Positions 1 through 15,596 of a stretch of 64,000 nt of DNA are shown here, in pieces (positions within the stretch are counted from its first letter, which is position 1; the number at the start of each line of letters is the position of its first letter). A program made the position numbers and the translations under genes. The notes under the pieces were generated by a model that ran no database searches, was not told the origin of the DNA, and worked only from the letters and a program-made list of their open reading frames with translations. Origin of the DNA: Oryzias latipes (taxonomy: Eukaryota > Chordata > Actinopteri > Beloniformes > Adrianichthyidae); NCBI RefSeq assembly GCF_002234675.1, contig NC_019872.2, positions 7,828,950 to 7,892,949 on the forward strand. The letters are read 5' to 3'.

Positions 1-674
1 TTCATTGCAGAGTGCAAAACAATTGGCCAGTCAAACCTCACTTCTGTCAATGCATTTCTTCACTTTTTACTCTGTGGAGGAGCGTTTCAGGATGAAAAAG
101 TCCCACCTTCTCTGCTCCGTAGCAGCGTATGCTACACTAAGGCAGTCATTAAACGGTGGCAGAAACGTTCCCCTTCTGACTGCTAATGCATCCTTTTCTT
201 CAGGAGTCAGGCACACTCTGAGACATTGGCTCGGCTGGAGTTCACTAGCGTCGGATTTTTAGGAGCAGATGTTCCAGTCAGAGGAGCTTCTCCCCCCCCC
301 CCCCCTCAACAGTTTGTGGAAGAAGCATCGTCCATCTCGACACACGAGGAGAAACATAACGCACTGACTGTTGCTTGTGCCTAAGATCCTAGCCGGCCAC
401 TTGAGTGTCACCATGCACACAAGGAAAGGCCAAATGTGGCATAAAGCTAAAGTGTTCCTAACATAAAAAGACACGCGTGTGCAGACAGAAAACAAGAGGT
501 CTGTGCCTCTCTGGAGCCACGAGGTGGCTCCTAAATGAAGAAAGGAGGTCTCACACACACAGAAAAGAAAGTAGCTCAGCAGGAAAACAGGGAGTGCTGA
601 CCCAAAAGCTTTGCCTGAGAGCAGCCACGGCAAAAGACAGAAATTGGGTTCGCTTGAGTTTTACCCCAACGCAA
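1..674. other. 3' flank / probable 3'UTR of rab39b
   Basis: This stretch lies just past the rab39b stop codon (the gene reads leftward), so at least part should be its 3'UTR. I see no convincing coding exon on either strand. No canonical AATAAA on the minus strand is visible before the window edge, so the transcript end is either non-canonical or outside the window. A run of 14 C lies at 292-305. Confidence 0.5.
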
Positions 675-3250
<2,576 letters not shown>

Positions 3251-3783
3251 TCATGATGCTGCGTTCACATGGGGTCGGAAATTAGAATACCCCAGACTTG
3301 CAGAATAAATGCAGCTTCGAAAAGCTATATTTCGGCTTTTATATAAAAAAAACAAAAACAAACAAATAAATGAATAAAATAATTTTTTGCATTTTTAAAA
3401 TCCAGCATTAATATTTATTTATAAATACACAATGGAAGCATATTACAGAGATAAACTTTTTGACTTTTAATTTATTTTGTACTTTTGTGGTGACATAAAT
3501 GCTGCCTGAAACAGGGTTGAACTGTTTCTTCCTTTTATTTTCAGTCAGTTTAAGAAACTAAAATAAATGTACATTTACGAGGAGTACTTGAACGCATCTG
3601 CATCTTTCAGATTGCGACCAGGGCAGTTAAGAAGAAGCAGATTACCTCTTCTCTTGACACAAGGCTATAACTCTGACACAGCAATTTACTAAGAAGGAAA
3701 ATGATTTGTAAAACTTAAAGACTTCTTTTTTCTTTTTGCAAAGATTTCTCTTGAATTGTGTTTTTTTTTTTGAAGCTGTGGAG

Positions 3784-6700
3784 ATGCAGCAGCAGGAATT
3801 TCTGTTCAAAGTTCTGGTCATCGGGGACTTGGGCGTTGGAAAAACGTCCATCATCAAGCGGTATGTCCATCAGATCTTCTCTCAGCACTACAGAGCCACC
3901 ATCGGGGTTGACTTCGTCCTTAAAGTGCTGCAGTGGGACAATGACAGGGTGGTCCGCCTGCAGCTGTGGGACATAGCAGGTCTGTCAAAGATTTAACACC
4001 TCACATTCAACAAAGTTTTATTTGAACCCTAAACCCCTTTATTCACGTGCCAAATCCTGATTTCCCTCTTGCAAGGGAGAAGATCGGTGAGAAAATGTAT
4101 TTGTTAGAGTTTAAACAATGTAAAATAACTTTATTAACTCAATTCTGTCTCCATAAACACCTATTGATTACGAAATATGTTGTAAATCTGTCATAAATCC
4201 CCTCCCTGCATGCATTTTGATGCCCGCACGTGGAATTTCGATCTTGTGCTTGTGACTCCACTGATCCCATGCTCAAAAGTTTTAGTCACATGGTTGCAGC
4301 CACTCGAGCATAAACTCTCCTTCACACACACTTGTCACTTTCACTCAATGACATGGTAAATTTCTGTCTAATGGGCTTGAATAGTATCTTTGTGTGTGTG
4401 TGCGTCTGATAGCAGTTGCTGTGTCCCAGGACAGGAGCGGTATGGGAACATGACTCGTGTGTACTACAGGGAGGCTGTAGGAGCCCTGGTGGTGTTCGAT
4501 GTGACCAGGGCCTCCACGTTTGATGCCGTGCTGAAGTGGAAGGACGACCTGGATTCTAAGGTGGAGCTGGACGTACCTGCACAAGCCAACCAACGTCTGA
4601 GAACAAGAATTATGAAACACCAAACTGCAAAAAACAAAAACAACAACAAAAAAATGAGTCAAACCACACAGATGGTTCTTTTTATGCGATAACTCCACGT
4701 CCCTTTGAAATTAATTGTCTTGTTATAGTTATAATTTCAAGTGGTTTTTGGTTTGCGCTGCAGGTTTGATTTCTTTTTTTTTTGCAAAGTATACGAATCT
4801 TTTACTGATTGTATGTTTCCCAACAGTTTAAGCCCTTTATCCTTCAATGGCTTCCTTTTCTAGTGATTATAAGGCTTCATTGCATTCCTCTGTACAGATG
4901 GCAGCTTCTAAAACTGAGGCTTAACAAAGGCGCTTTAAACATTTATTTTTCCACTAAAAAATAATAGAAAAACATTTGAATAGAAGAGTTTTAACATCTT
5001 ACTTTTCTTGTTTTCAATTGCTGGAGGGCCTGTTTCTGTTTGAGCTGCATGGTCATTAAGTACAGTTTTAAAACTTGAAGGACATCTTCATATGAGTAAA
5101 TAGTATATAGAAATATATAGTATAAGTATATAGTACATAATGTGTGGAAAAAAAACTCTACACCTTGATATTAAAAACAAATCTACAGCTTTAAATAATG
5201 AAAAAAAAAAAAGTGGATTTGTTTGTCATTTTTATTTTAAAAAAAGTCACTTATATGCATATTCATGTCCTTACACATGCAAATGTGACTATAAATAAAA
5301 CTCTACAGCTTTCAATAACTGCAAGAAAGAATGAAAATCTCAAGAAAAGAGTTTGGAGATTGAAGGGACATCTAGTGGTCAATATTGAGAATTGCATTCT
5401 CTTTTTTTAAAAACGTTTTAAAAAATACCAGAAGGTTCAGGTTTTCTGGTGACAACAAGAGCTCATCTATTCACCTTTCCCCCAGGTGACTCTGAGCCAC
5501 GGGAGACCAGTTCCAGCTGTACTCTTAGCCAACAAGTCGGACCAGATGGCTTCCCAGGTGCCCAAACTGGACTCCTTCTGCAGAGAGAACGGCTTTGTGG
5601 GCTGGTTTGGGACCTCTGCAAAGGTGAGAGCGTGGAGAAGAAAGACAAAGTAATTTCTGCAGCTTTCTGGCTGAATTACTGTTAACACAAGAGGTTTGGA
5701 AACTTTAGCTTTAGATAATTTAAATAAGGCATCGCTGCTATGCAAATGTGCAAACTCCTTCAAACTAATAAAGACTGTTCGATTAGGCCACAATTAAAAT
5801 ATATGTAAAGTTAAACTGGGCTTGAGGCAAATATTAAAAAGGCTTGATCCCAACATTCTCAGTCTGTTCAGCCTCTGTGCATAGAAAATGGATGTACGGA
5901 TGCTGAATGTAAAAGCAAACAAGTTTGCTTCAACTTTGAGAGAGTTTTTCTCTCTATGCTTTCAAAAGACAAACACGTACATTCCTGCAGTGGAGTGTGA
6001 ATTAGACTTCAGGGTTCTCCCATCTGACTCAGAGTGGGCCTAATGAGTTACACACTGGAGTGAAAGGCAGAGATGAAGAACAGTAGCTAGAGAGCGTGAC
6101 TCAGCAGACGGGTCAGAGAGATCATCAGAAAAACAACAAGCACTCACGGCACAAAGGTTTTTGATCATCTCCATCATGGCTGCAGAGAGAGATGGGTTTG
6201 ATATCTAAGTGGACCTGTGGTGTTGGAGGTACAAATCGTTGAAGAAAATAAACTTTGAACAATAAAAAGGCACGGTTCCGCGCAGAAGCTTCTTTGAAGC
6301 TGGAACCTTAATACCATAAGCTTCTGGTGGTTAATGCCCTTTAAAGTGCAAAGGCAATTTACTGAATTAATAATGCTTCTCTACATTTTCTTCTTCTAAT
6401 AGTTTACAGCGTGGCATATAATCATTAAAAAACTATTAAAAAGTAAAGCAAGGAAGTTTGAGCGAAAAAAAGCGAGACAGACTCTTTTATTAAAGCATTT
6501 TTAATGCAAAAGTAGATCGGATAAAGTTAAAATGATGCTTGTTTTGGGTTAGGGGATTTAAAAAAAACACAAACAAAGGAATTATATATTAATATAGATT
6601 CATCAAATACAGGATGATTAGTCTAATCAATGTGATTGGTCAGTAAAAAAATTAAAGGTAAAGAAAATGCTCTTCCATAAACATCCACATGAATGTAGAA

Positions 6701-8687
6701 ATTATGTCATAGTTACTCTTAGTCATAAATAGTTGTAATTGCACTTATAATACATGACAAGTTGAATCAATCAGATGTGAAGTTTATCAAAAACAGTTGA
6801 ATGAATTGGTTGAAAAGGAGTGGGAGGAAGCGGATTTAAATAATCCCATCTTTATTAAGATTCCCTTATTTATTGTGTTTACGTTGTTATCATAATCTGG
6901 TTCATACCTTTTCATTAGAAGCACCACAGCGAACCACTGTTTCATTCCATGCTTCCATTTGCTTTGTTTTAACCCTTGTGCTATCTTAGATGACCCCACC
7001 CTCACATTGACATGTTCTCCCTACCATGACAAAGGTGGATAAAGGTGGAAAGATTTCATGTAATCCATGGACACCAGTGAAGATCACAAATCATTGAAGA
7101 AAAAAGGTTCAGAGCACTGTCTAGTGGGTCTAGATGACCCAACTCCCAATGTTAAAGTGCCTAGGATAGCACAAGGGTTAACAGTTAAATTTGGCAAAAA
7201 AAAAATAATTTTGTGTTTTGGCTTCTTTCTCTTCCTGTCCTCCCTTCGACTTTCTTTCCTCTGACTCCAACACAAACCTTGAAGGTAAACAAAACTGTTT
7301 TCCTGCTTTCATCAAGAAGATTTGCAAACCATTAGAACAGATATTTGCGTTTGTTGTTCTTCATGACAGTTAACAGCAGCACAAAAGATGCCGTCACATT
7401 AATAACCTAATGCATCATGGGAGATAGAGTGAAATGCAGTAGTGCTCATGCCGGATAGACTCACGTCTTTGAGCTTCATTATTTCATTCACTTTTTACAC
7501 GGCCTGACACTAGGGATGCACGGATGGTCTGTACGGATCATCACACCCGGTTCTGCACAGACATGTGCCGTGGATTGCCCCCCCACTCCTCACTTCTCTT
7601 TCCTCCCTCAGTGCGCATCATTTGTCCGTTCCCATGGAACGCAATTCACGCATTAAATTTGCGTCTTCTGCCCTTATTTTAACATGCACCAGAGTCGCTG
7701 CTGGACGCTTGTGCAAAGGTGTGTTCATAAAAACCTGACGCTCCCGCCGCGTGTGGGAGGAGCTACCATCCAAAGTTTTCCTGGCCCTCCTTATGAAAGA
7801 CACAGATGAGAGAGACCTGCCTGGCTCTAAGGCATCTGCAAACTACTCAGTGTGAAACCTGCGCCTATGTTGATGAGCTGATATTCTGGTGATGAGAAAC
7901 GTTTTTAGATCAGTATTTATGAATTCTCGCGGCACACTGGTTAAAAAACAAACTGGTTTAGTGCATTTAGCTCCACACTTCACCTTCTTTTCCAATAATG
8001 CGTTCACTTCCTAACCTAGATTTATTTTGTAATTCAAAGATTTTTAGAGGATTTTTTTCCCCAGACAATACATTTTAGCTTTTTCCTTGATCTAATTTGC
8101 TTCATTTTCTATAAACATGGCAAATCTATGGAAGTATTAAATTCGTTTTTAACATTTTTTCTGAATTCTTCAGAGGAAATCAAGACAACGGAACAGAAAA
8201 ACTTAATGTTGGGTAGAAAAAAAGAATCTAAGCATTCAGATAAAGGATTTTGTTTTTAAATCCAAAACCTTTTTTTATATGCCACCTCCTTACATAAGCA
8301 TAATCTAAACTGACTGGAATGTTGTAGTCATGCTGCTCCAGATCTGTTCTCTTCAATCACTTTGCTCCAACTATAAAACTTTAAAAACATCATTTTCTAT
8401 TTATAAAAATTTGGATTATAAAAAAAAGAAATACCATTTTGCATTTGATCACATTTACCGCTAAAGGCACCATTGCTGGAACTGCCACTGCAGGGTTGAT
8501 GTTCACATCTCTTCCTCTTCCTCTTCAGGACAACACAAACATCGAAGAAGCAGCACGCTGCTTGGTAGAGCACATTTTGACCAATGAGGAGAGCCCAGCT
8601 GCTGAGCGAGAATCCGGCTCCCTCATCCTCTCTGGACACACAAACACCACAAAAAATCATTTCAGATGTTCCTCGTGTGTGAAATGA
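3784..8687 (+). CDS. rab38: Rab38/Rab32-family GTPase
   Basis: Rab GTPase of the RAB32/RAB38 group, which directs cargo to melanosomes and other lysosome-related organelles. Four coding exons: 3784-3979, 4430-4560, 5486-5623 and 8529-8687, 624 nt encoding 207 residues (human RAB38 has 211). The P-loop GDLGVGKTS, switch [10 protein letters not shown], the family hallmark [20 protein letters not shown] (Ile where other Rabs have Thr), ANKSDQ and [21 protein letters not shown] are visible. A longer in-frame start at 3736 would add a phenylalanine-rich leader not known in the family, so the internal MQQQEFLFK start is preferred. The tail ends CSSCVK, close to the RAB38 ending CSGCAKS and unlike the RAB32 ending CC. 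rab38 is preferred over rab32 on this tail and on linkage to picalm; a teleost-specific paralogue is possible. Confidence 0.85.
6785..6968. repeat. Probable LINE-derived 3' relic
   Basis: The stretch 'ttgaaaaggagtgggaggaagc' style motif followed by 'taatccca' is shared, with divergence, with 54365-54440 in dpp3 intron 17. Such sequence is familiar from the 3' ends of fish LINEs, but I cannot name the family. It abuts the piggyBac-like MITE at 6973. Confidence 0.35.
6973..7177. mobile_element. piggyBac-like MITE, copy 1 (intact ends, TTAA duplication)
   Basis: A 205-bp non-autonomous DNA transposon in the last intron of rab38. The ends CCCTTGTGCTATCTTAG and CTAGGATAGCACAAGGG are inverted copies of each other (17 bp, one mismatch). 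Both flanks read TTAA (6969-6972 and 7178-7181), the target duplication typical of piggyBac elements. It has no coding capacity. It differs from copy 3 (32584-32788) at only about five positions. Confidence 0.85.
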
Positions 8688-8788
8688 TGACTCCAGTTCA
8701 TCACAAGGAGGGGATCCAGAAAAAACACAGGAAAATCTCAGCCTGAAGAAGACAACACATTAATGGGATGTGCTCAAAATCTGGTACA

Positions 8789-8813
8789 AATAAAATTTTA
8801 AATTTAAAATAAA
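8789..8813 (+). promoter_or_regulatory. rab38 polyadenylation signals
   Basis: Two AATAAA hexamers (8789-8794 and 8808-8813) lie about 100-125 bp after the rab38 stop codon, followed by a T-rich run. This places the transcript end near 8830. Confidence 0.7.
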
Positions 8814-8984
8814 GATTTTTTTTTTTTTTCGTTTTGATTTTTCGAAAACAGTGCCAATATAAAAAAAAAAGAGATTTCTACTTTATCTGGTTACATCCCA
8901 ATAAGAAAATCATAAAAACTAACCAATAGCATAACAAGAAACATTTAATAAACCTAGCTAATGAGATACTAGAACAAAACTTAA

Positions 8985-9090
8985 CCCATCAAAATCTATT
9001 TTCTTTCCCCGCTGTATTCTTTCTGGGGTCACTACTGTTGGGTGAAGGCGGGGTAGACCCTAGACAGGTCGCCATTCTGTTACAAAACTA
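8985..9090 (+). repeat. Degraded tail of a common fish repeat
   Basis: The text 'gaaggcggggtagaccctag' followed by 'acaggtcgcca' is a slightly mutated form of the 'gaaggcggggtacaccctgg' 'acaggtcgcca' segment found in abundant fish SINE/LINE tails. Only this segment remains. Confidence 0.5.
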
Positions 9091-10816
9091 AAAAAAACAC
9101 TAGTTTTTTCTATGAAAGCTGAAAAAGATGATAACAACAATGAAACGATACATTTAAGGTAAGCTAATTTTAAAAGAATACCTGATTAAAACCTTTTTAT
9201 CTTCAAAATCTTTCCAATTATTCATTACAGGGGAAGACATTTTTAAAAGAGCTAAAAGTTTATTGTTTTAGTCTTAAGGTTATTGCCAAACTAAATCAGT
9301 GTTTGTGTTCTGTACAGAAAAGCGTTCATGAGTTTAAGCTCAGAATCTGAAGGTCAGAAATGTTAATTCTCAACATACAACCACAAATTACATAAGTAAT
9401 GAGCACACAAAAAGATGTGAGTCTGAACAATGTGTCTGTTCGGCACTTGACAGACCTGGACCAGCCTCCCCTCATTTCAAAATAAGAGATTTATTATCAG
9501 GAGGTGGGGGAGGTTTTTTCTTAGATTAGTTCCTAATAATTACTTGCTTTTGTTTGAATAAATAAATAATATGTCTAAATAAGAAATGAGAATTCTTCAG
9601 ATGTCTTCAAACTTATTTCATTTTTTCAAACTGAAAGTACTTTTTCAAAGCTTTCGTTTTCTGAATGAATACCAAACATTTGTCTTCAGATAAGTCTGTG
9701 TTCTCATGGGCTGGCAGGTTTCTTAACTTGAATGACAAATGTCGCCTTTGCTTTGTGAGGAGGGTAAAATTGTGCTCAGTGAATTTGTCTAAACGGCTTC
9801 CATTCAGTTTATAACTCCATCTATGATTTTGGTAAAACTTTCCCGACCCTGTATTTGAGTTCTTACTTATTAGTACTTCTATCTCTCATTCAAATAAGCC
9901 ACTGGCGTATGATGCATAATGGTAAAAAATAAAAAAAGTATTTGCAATAAACCACGTTCATCTCTGTTGAGTCACCAAAAATAATCATTCAAGGCAGATG
10001 TGCTTTGCCCCAAACATATCTGCAAGTGCATCACAAATTGTCTTATTTTAGAATAAGATTTTTTTCTTGCATCCGGTTTCGTCTGCAAAAAAAAATTCTG
10101 AGGGAAAGGTATGATTTATTAAAATCATTTTTTTAATGGAATTGATCATTCATTAAGAAGATTTATTCAGGTTTTGTAACAGTGGGTGGATTTTCTTGAG
10201 TGTTTGAAGCTTTGAAAATCCAACAGCAAAGGTATCATTGTTAGCTCTCATGTGACACACTATCATCAAGCCATGAAGGGGAAATGTTTTTGAGAAATAC
10301 TAGTCTCTTTACATCTGAGGAGCGTTGAAACCTTTTTTATGATTATTTATCTGATCAAACTATTTGACAATCATCATATTTAATGGATTCAGTGTGTGTG
10401 CTAGCACTAAAGCAAATGCCATTTTATGATTATGATGATGTCAAGAAAATAGCATTATCTTCTTTTGTTTTCTTCATTGTCCAATTAATTAATACCTTGA
10501 AAAAATGGATATATCAATGTATTTTTATTCCCCTGTTCCATTGTTGTTATTGCTTGAAATAAACTAATAAATCAAATCTGTATTGTTGTTTTATAAAATA
10601 TTTCTTTACATATTTGGACTAAACATGTCAATATTCAAATGAATATAAGATTCCAATAATGTGTTTGTTAGTTTTTGGGGTAGGTTTGTTTTTTAATTTT
10701 AAACGTTTAACATTTCAATATATAGAAGGTTGAGTTTTTCTGGTTTTAAGTATTAGCATTGTTTTGTTTGTGCTTTTGTATTTAATAAATGTAGCATAGC
10801 TCTTGAATTTGTTTAC

Positions 10817-11035
10817 CCCTTGTGTTATCCTATTATATGGGGTCCAGATGACCCGATCCTTACATTGACGTGTTCTCCCTACCATGACAAAGGTGGATAA
10901 AGGTGGAAAGATTTCATGTAATCCATGGACACCAGTGAAGATCACAAATCATTGAAGAAAAAAGGTTTAGCGCACTGTCTAGTGGGTCTAGATGACCCCA
11001 CTCCCAATGTTAAAGTGCCTAGCATAGCACAAGGG
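10817..11035. mobile_element. piggyBac-like MITE, copy 2
   Basis: Same family as 6973-7177: identical interior from 'caaaggtggataaaggtgg' through 'tctagtgggtctagatgacc', with ends CCCTTGTGTTATCC and GCATAGCACAAGGG. It is about 14 bp longer near the left end and has more substitutions. Flanks are ttac and atga, so the TTAA duplication has decayed; this copy is older than the other two. Confidence 0.8.
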
Positions 11036-11767
11036 ATGAGCCTTTTCATGTTTTTTTTTACTTCAGGTTTAGTCTGCTGCTTCTCACACTTTCCCATGTG
11101 AGCTCTGAGTTATATTTATCTTTTCTCTGGTTCGCCTTTTCCCCACCTGTTCTCTGTTCCTTCTTAACTCACCCATATCCTCTCTCCTTATTATCCTCAC
11201 ATGTGTTTAGTCTTCTCTCATAAACACGCTCTGCCTGATTCTTCTTGTTTTTCTTTTTCCTTTTGTGGTTTGTTGTCTCAGTATTTTTTCTGGATTGTTT
11301 GTTACGGCATCCTGCCTCTGCACTTCTTTGGTTTCTATTAATTACCCATGTCCCTTCATTGTCTGCCTCCCTCCCTTGAGTCATATTTGATTTCTCTTGT
11401 TATCAGTTCCTCTTTTTAAAACTTAAAAAATGGCAAACCTTTCACACTGTCAGGCACTTTGTGAATAACACTGTTGGTACATCTCAGTTTCTAAAAGAAA
11501 ACCAACAAAAACACCCTGAGGTGGCTTAAGGTTGATAAAAGTAAGAATACATAATGATTTGCTGAAAATCAAGAAACCAAAACATTTCTTTAAAATAAGG
11601 CTATGGCTGTTTTTTTTAGGCAGAGATCATTATTTTATATATATATTTTTTTAAATATGGTTTAGTTGAACAACAATTCAGAACCATTGGTTGATTTTTC
11701 AACAATTTTGTTATTTTCTAATTTTTTAAGGGACACACAGAGATGTTTCTGTCATTCAAAATGTCCA

Positions 11768-12082
11768 AGTGCATTTCATTCATCTTCACTGGGCTGCCAC
11801 AGCTCATCCCGGCCACTCATGGGACATCCTGGACACCAGTCACCAATCACACACCCATGGACTCTCACATTCACATTTAAATGTTCTATTCACACATTTA
11901 GAGTGACCATTTATGATGTTTTTTCAGATGTGAGAGAAAACCCACGCATGGGGAGAACATGCAAACTCCGCACAGAAAGGTCCCCCTTTGGTGTTTGTTT
12001 TCAGGTTCTCCAGCCAGGACTTGAACTGGGGACCTTATTGCTGTGAGGTAAGTGCACCAACCACTGCTCCACCGTGCAGCCC
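11768..12082 (-). mobile_element. tRNA-derived SINE, minus strand
   Basis: Read on the minus strand from 12082 it starts with a tRNA-like head: an A-box-like TGGAGCAGTGGTTGGTGC, then a B-box-like AGTTCAAGTCC, followed by the 'gcggagtttgcatgttctcc' body common to fish SINEs and a tail near 'gggatgagctgtggcagcc'. The related phrases 'aaatgtccaa' (left flank) and 'aaatgtgtccaa' (right flank) may be the remnant of a target-site duplication. Confidence 0.7.
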
Positions 12083-14989
12083 AAATGTGTCCAAATGAGT
12101 ATAAAAGCAGTTTTTGTGTGTTGCTGAGAAACAACACACAACAACCTTTTACTTTACCTATAGAAAAAAAAAGCGTGGAAAAGCTGCAGACATGTCATGT
12201 GACTTATTCTGTCAGCAAGCTTTACCTCGTAAGACCTGGCATCCACAAACGCTGACGTCACATTTTGAGTTATATCACCACTGTAGCTAATTCTGCCTAA
12301 CTGGGGGCCTTGTGACGACATGTTTGGAGGGTTAGCTCAAATATTAGCTGGGGTCTTAAGGGGTTAGAAACATCTAAAGGTGAGTGGTGAAAAGTTGTTT
12401 TTTTTTTTTTAAAGTGGCCATTTGTGTGTTTGAAGGTAATAAAAGAAAAAAACAAAGAGGCTTCACAGCTTTAACCGTTGGTTTCAGTTTTGTTTGTTTG
12501 GCAAAATCTGTCAACCAAAAAATGAGGTCACATCAAATCCCCTGGCAGGAAGGAGTTGTGGCAAGGAGCTGCCAGGCTTCCAGCCTCCATTTTTTATGCC
12601 TTCAAATGTGTATAAATCTCCTAAAAGTCATCCACTATCTTCTCCTTGAAAGAATTTAGCTGAATTTAGCCATTTTCATACCGTGTCACCTCTCAACCTA
12701 AAGGCCATGAGGGATAAAGACAGATCCCACTTAATTGTGGCTTCTGCCCTGACAGAGTGTTAGAAACCTGAAGCTCTCCGACAGCAGTGGGAACCATTGG
12801 AGTTTCATCCTAACTGTTATTTAATCCCAGCATGGAGGGACGGCTACGTCAGGACGAAAGAGCAAATTTGATTCCATCCGACAGGTGAGCTGCTCCTCTG
12901 CTTCACAGTTTACCTCCAGCAGCTGTTAGTCATTTGTCAGATGAAGATGGAACAGAAATCTCCCTCCAGAGCAGAACTAAACCATATTAAAGCTGTCAGA
13001 ACATTTAACGTAAGATTAAGTGAACTAAACGGTCAGAGACTGTGTTTGTTGAGAGCCTATCAAGGACACAAGCAGCCTACATTCATTTAAGTCCCTCTCC
13101 TTTTGTTGATATTCCCTGACTCATAGTCTTTCAGGATCTTGCACAATAACACTTTTTGTGTCACGAAAATGATGATTTTTTTTTTTTTACAAAAAAGCGA
13201 TTGAAAATGTCATATAATTTGACTTAGAATTAAGCGAACCAACACTCCTCACCCTGGATGTATGGATTTTACTGGTCTTGTTTTAATCATGAGTCATTTC
13301 TCTGCAGCAGCGATAACCTGCAGTGATATGAAATTTTGAAACAGAGTTAAAGTCGCCTATAGCATTGTTCTGTGGAGAGACAAAGCACACAGTCATGAAC
13401 ACTTTGTATCATGTGCCTCAGATTATTGTCCTATTGCTTTACTCAGTTTTAGTCCAGCTTTAGCTGGCTTAGGGCCTCATAAAGACTCTGTAAACCAGAG
13501 GTTTATGTTTGACTCAGAGGGTGCACCTCCCCCATGTAGCAAAAAGTAAGTGTATTACAAGCAGTTTATACACTAAAAGTGATACTTCAAGATTAATTTT
13601 TACAAATCGTAAACTTAAAAGGTTCCTAGCAGGAGTCTCGGACCTGAGGCTCAGGTGCTGCATGCGGCTCCTTCATTCCTATATTGTGGTTCTTTGGCTT
13701 TAAAGAAAAACGTAAACAATTTTACTGAATAGTGGGTTTGTAGTTCTGTTCCTTTTCTTTAGTTAATTAAGTTTTTTCCTTGATATTTACATTTCTCACA
13801 TGTCAGATAACAGAAAAATGATGCTATAAGTGGTTTATTAATGGAATAATAAAAATTGGGTTCAACGTGAATGTTGTCAGGTTTATATTTGACAGTAAGC
13901 CATTATGTCATTATGACTTTGGTGGAAAATGCCATGTTTTATTTGCTTTTTTAAAATTCAAAAAAGCTGCAGCAGGATGACACTTCTGACACAGGGTGAA
14001 TTTTATTATGAAAGGAACTTACATTGTTGTCAAACAAAAAAAGTTCAAATTGACATATAAATGAAATTAAAATAATCCAATTAGGTTAAATATGTCAAAG
14101 CTACATGCTATAAATGATTGAATGTGAATGGCCACAAAAACATAAATAAAGTGCTTTTTTCTGAGCAGTGTCACTGAAAAACTGGTCCTTTGAGCTTTAA
14201 ACGTTGCAGCCCCTCCTCCATTGCTATACTTAAAATAAACTTCAACTACGTTTTGCTGAGGGCCTAAATGTTTTGCATTTTTATTTTAATGTCATGTGAA
14301 CTTATAGATTTCTCTTCTTATAAAGTTTTTGATAAGGCAAACATGAGTAACCCTTTTGAGAAAGGACATAAAAGGAACTCCACATCATAGAGAGCATTGA
14401 TCTTTTTTTTCCAAGGACACTGTTCATTTTCAATTACTTGACTATTCATCTGAAGAAGTTTTTTCCCCTGAGATCTATCAAGTTTAGCAATATTTAACTT
14501 TTTGTAGCATATAAAAAGACAAAAAGGAAATAAAAATATTAGTTACTGGGGTAAAAAGAACTGGATTTCTAGATCATTTTAAGCACTGGTGGGAGAAATG
14601 CAGGGAATGGTGCACAGACTGCAGTGCAGGGGCGCGCGTACATTTCAGAAGTGTGCAGATCATCACGCACCTTTTGTGTTCAGATTGTGTTTTCCCCTTT
14701 CTATGTGTCTGCATTTCATTGGACAGCAGGTAATCATGGAGAGTTTCTACATCACACGCTTGAAGCGTTCAAGGTGACGAACCAGCTGATGCCCGGCTTT
14801 GGAACTGCGGGCATCCTTCTGCTTTAAGATGCCCTCCCCAGACCCGAGAGGTGGCCCAATCGCCCTCCTTTCCAAGTCACCTGATTCATGTGCTGCCATT
14901 TTACGCACAAGTTTTGACTGGAGAGGAAATAAAGAAATAAATAAGGGGGTTGGAAATTGGCCTATCGGTACCCTCAAAATAGAAATACT

Positions 14990-15596
14990 CCCTTTGTGAG
15001 GAGATTCTGAGGCTTGGGGGTAAAAAGAAAAAAAAGGAGGGGGAAAGGGGGGGGACGCAGCAGATAATGGATGCAGCCCGCGCGGATCACAGAAGGTCTC
15101 TGCGCTCATAGATTACAAGGAAAACCGGGTGAGGAAGAGGAGAAGCTGAAGGACAGCATCATTTTTGAAGGCTGTGATTTTTTTTTTATAGTGACCTGGT
15201 GTCGTTTTTTTGGAACGTCTCTCATTTTCAGGGATGATTCTGCGCACATTGTCTCACTGATGCACTGACCGGCTTTTGTGTCATCAGGTTTATACCATTT
15301 TTCAATTTTCTTCTTTGAATGAATTGAAAACATCGTTTGATGTGAAGATCTGATTTTTTTTTTGTATCAGCCGCATGAATTCGCTCACCGGATCCTCGTC
15401 GGTGAACGCTGCTGCCTCCTTCCTCCTCATCCACCTCCTCCTCCTCCTCTTCCTTCGGCCGACTCTCCCTCCTCCCCACCGTTAAAGACATTTTGATCGT
15501 CCTCCCCAGTTCCCCCCACCCGGACATCACTCCGCCTGCCTTCCCGTTCACCACCTCCTCCTCCACCTCCTCTTCCTCCTCCTCCTCCTGCGTAAC
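14990..15596 (+). promoter_or_regulatory. picalm promoter and 5'UTR
   Basis: This stretch ahead of the picalm ATG is richer in G+C and CpG than its surroundings and contains a G-rich part (15018-15057) and a long pyrimidine-rich tract of CCT/CTC units (about 15410-15595), a composition usual in 5'UTRs of broadly expressed genes. No TATA box stands out. The exact start site cannot be read from sequence. Confidence 0.5.

Larger units (their letters stand above)
8830..14980. other. Intergenic region between rab38 and picalm, no gene found
   Basis: AT-rich sequence with no exon chain I can support. It holds a degraded repeat (8985-9090), a piggyBac-like MITE (10817-11035) and a tRNA-derived SINE (11768-12082). 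The rest shows only homopolymer and short AT runs. An isolated ATG followed by a donor-like site near 12833-12894 has no partner exon and was not called. Confidence 0.6.

Noticed and set aside
3736-3783. Longer in-frame start for rab38 (16 extra residues)
   Set aside because: The extra residues are Phe/Leu-rich, unlike any RAB32/38 N-terminus, and the internal start gives the family length.
12833-12894. ATG followed by 17 codons and a donor-like GTGAGC in the rab38-picalm gap
   Set aside because: No partner exon or homology; short ATG-to-GT frames occur by chance at this length.
14747-15109. 120-codon minus-strand frame upstream of picalm
   Set aside because: Low-complexity composition, no family resemblance, and it overlaps the picalm promoter region.
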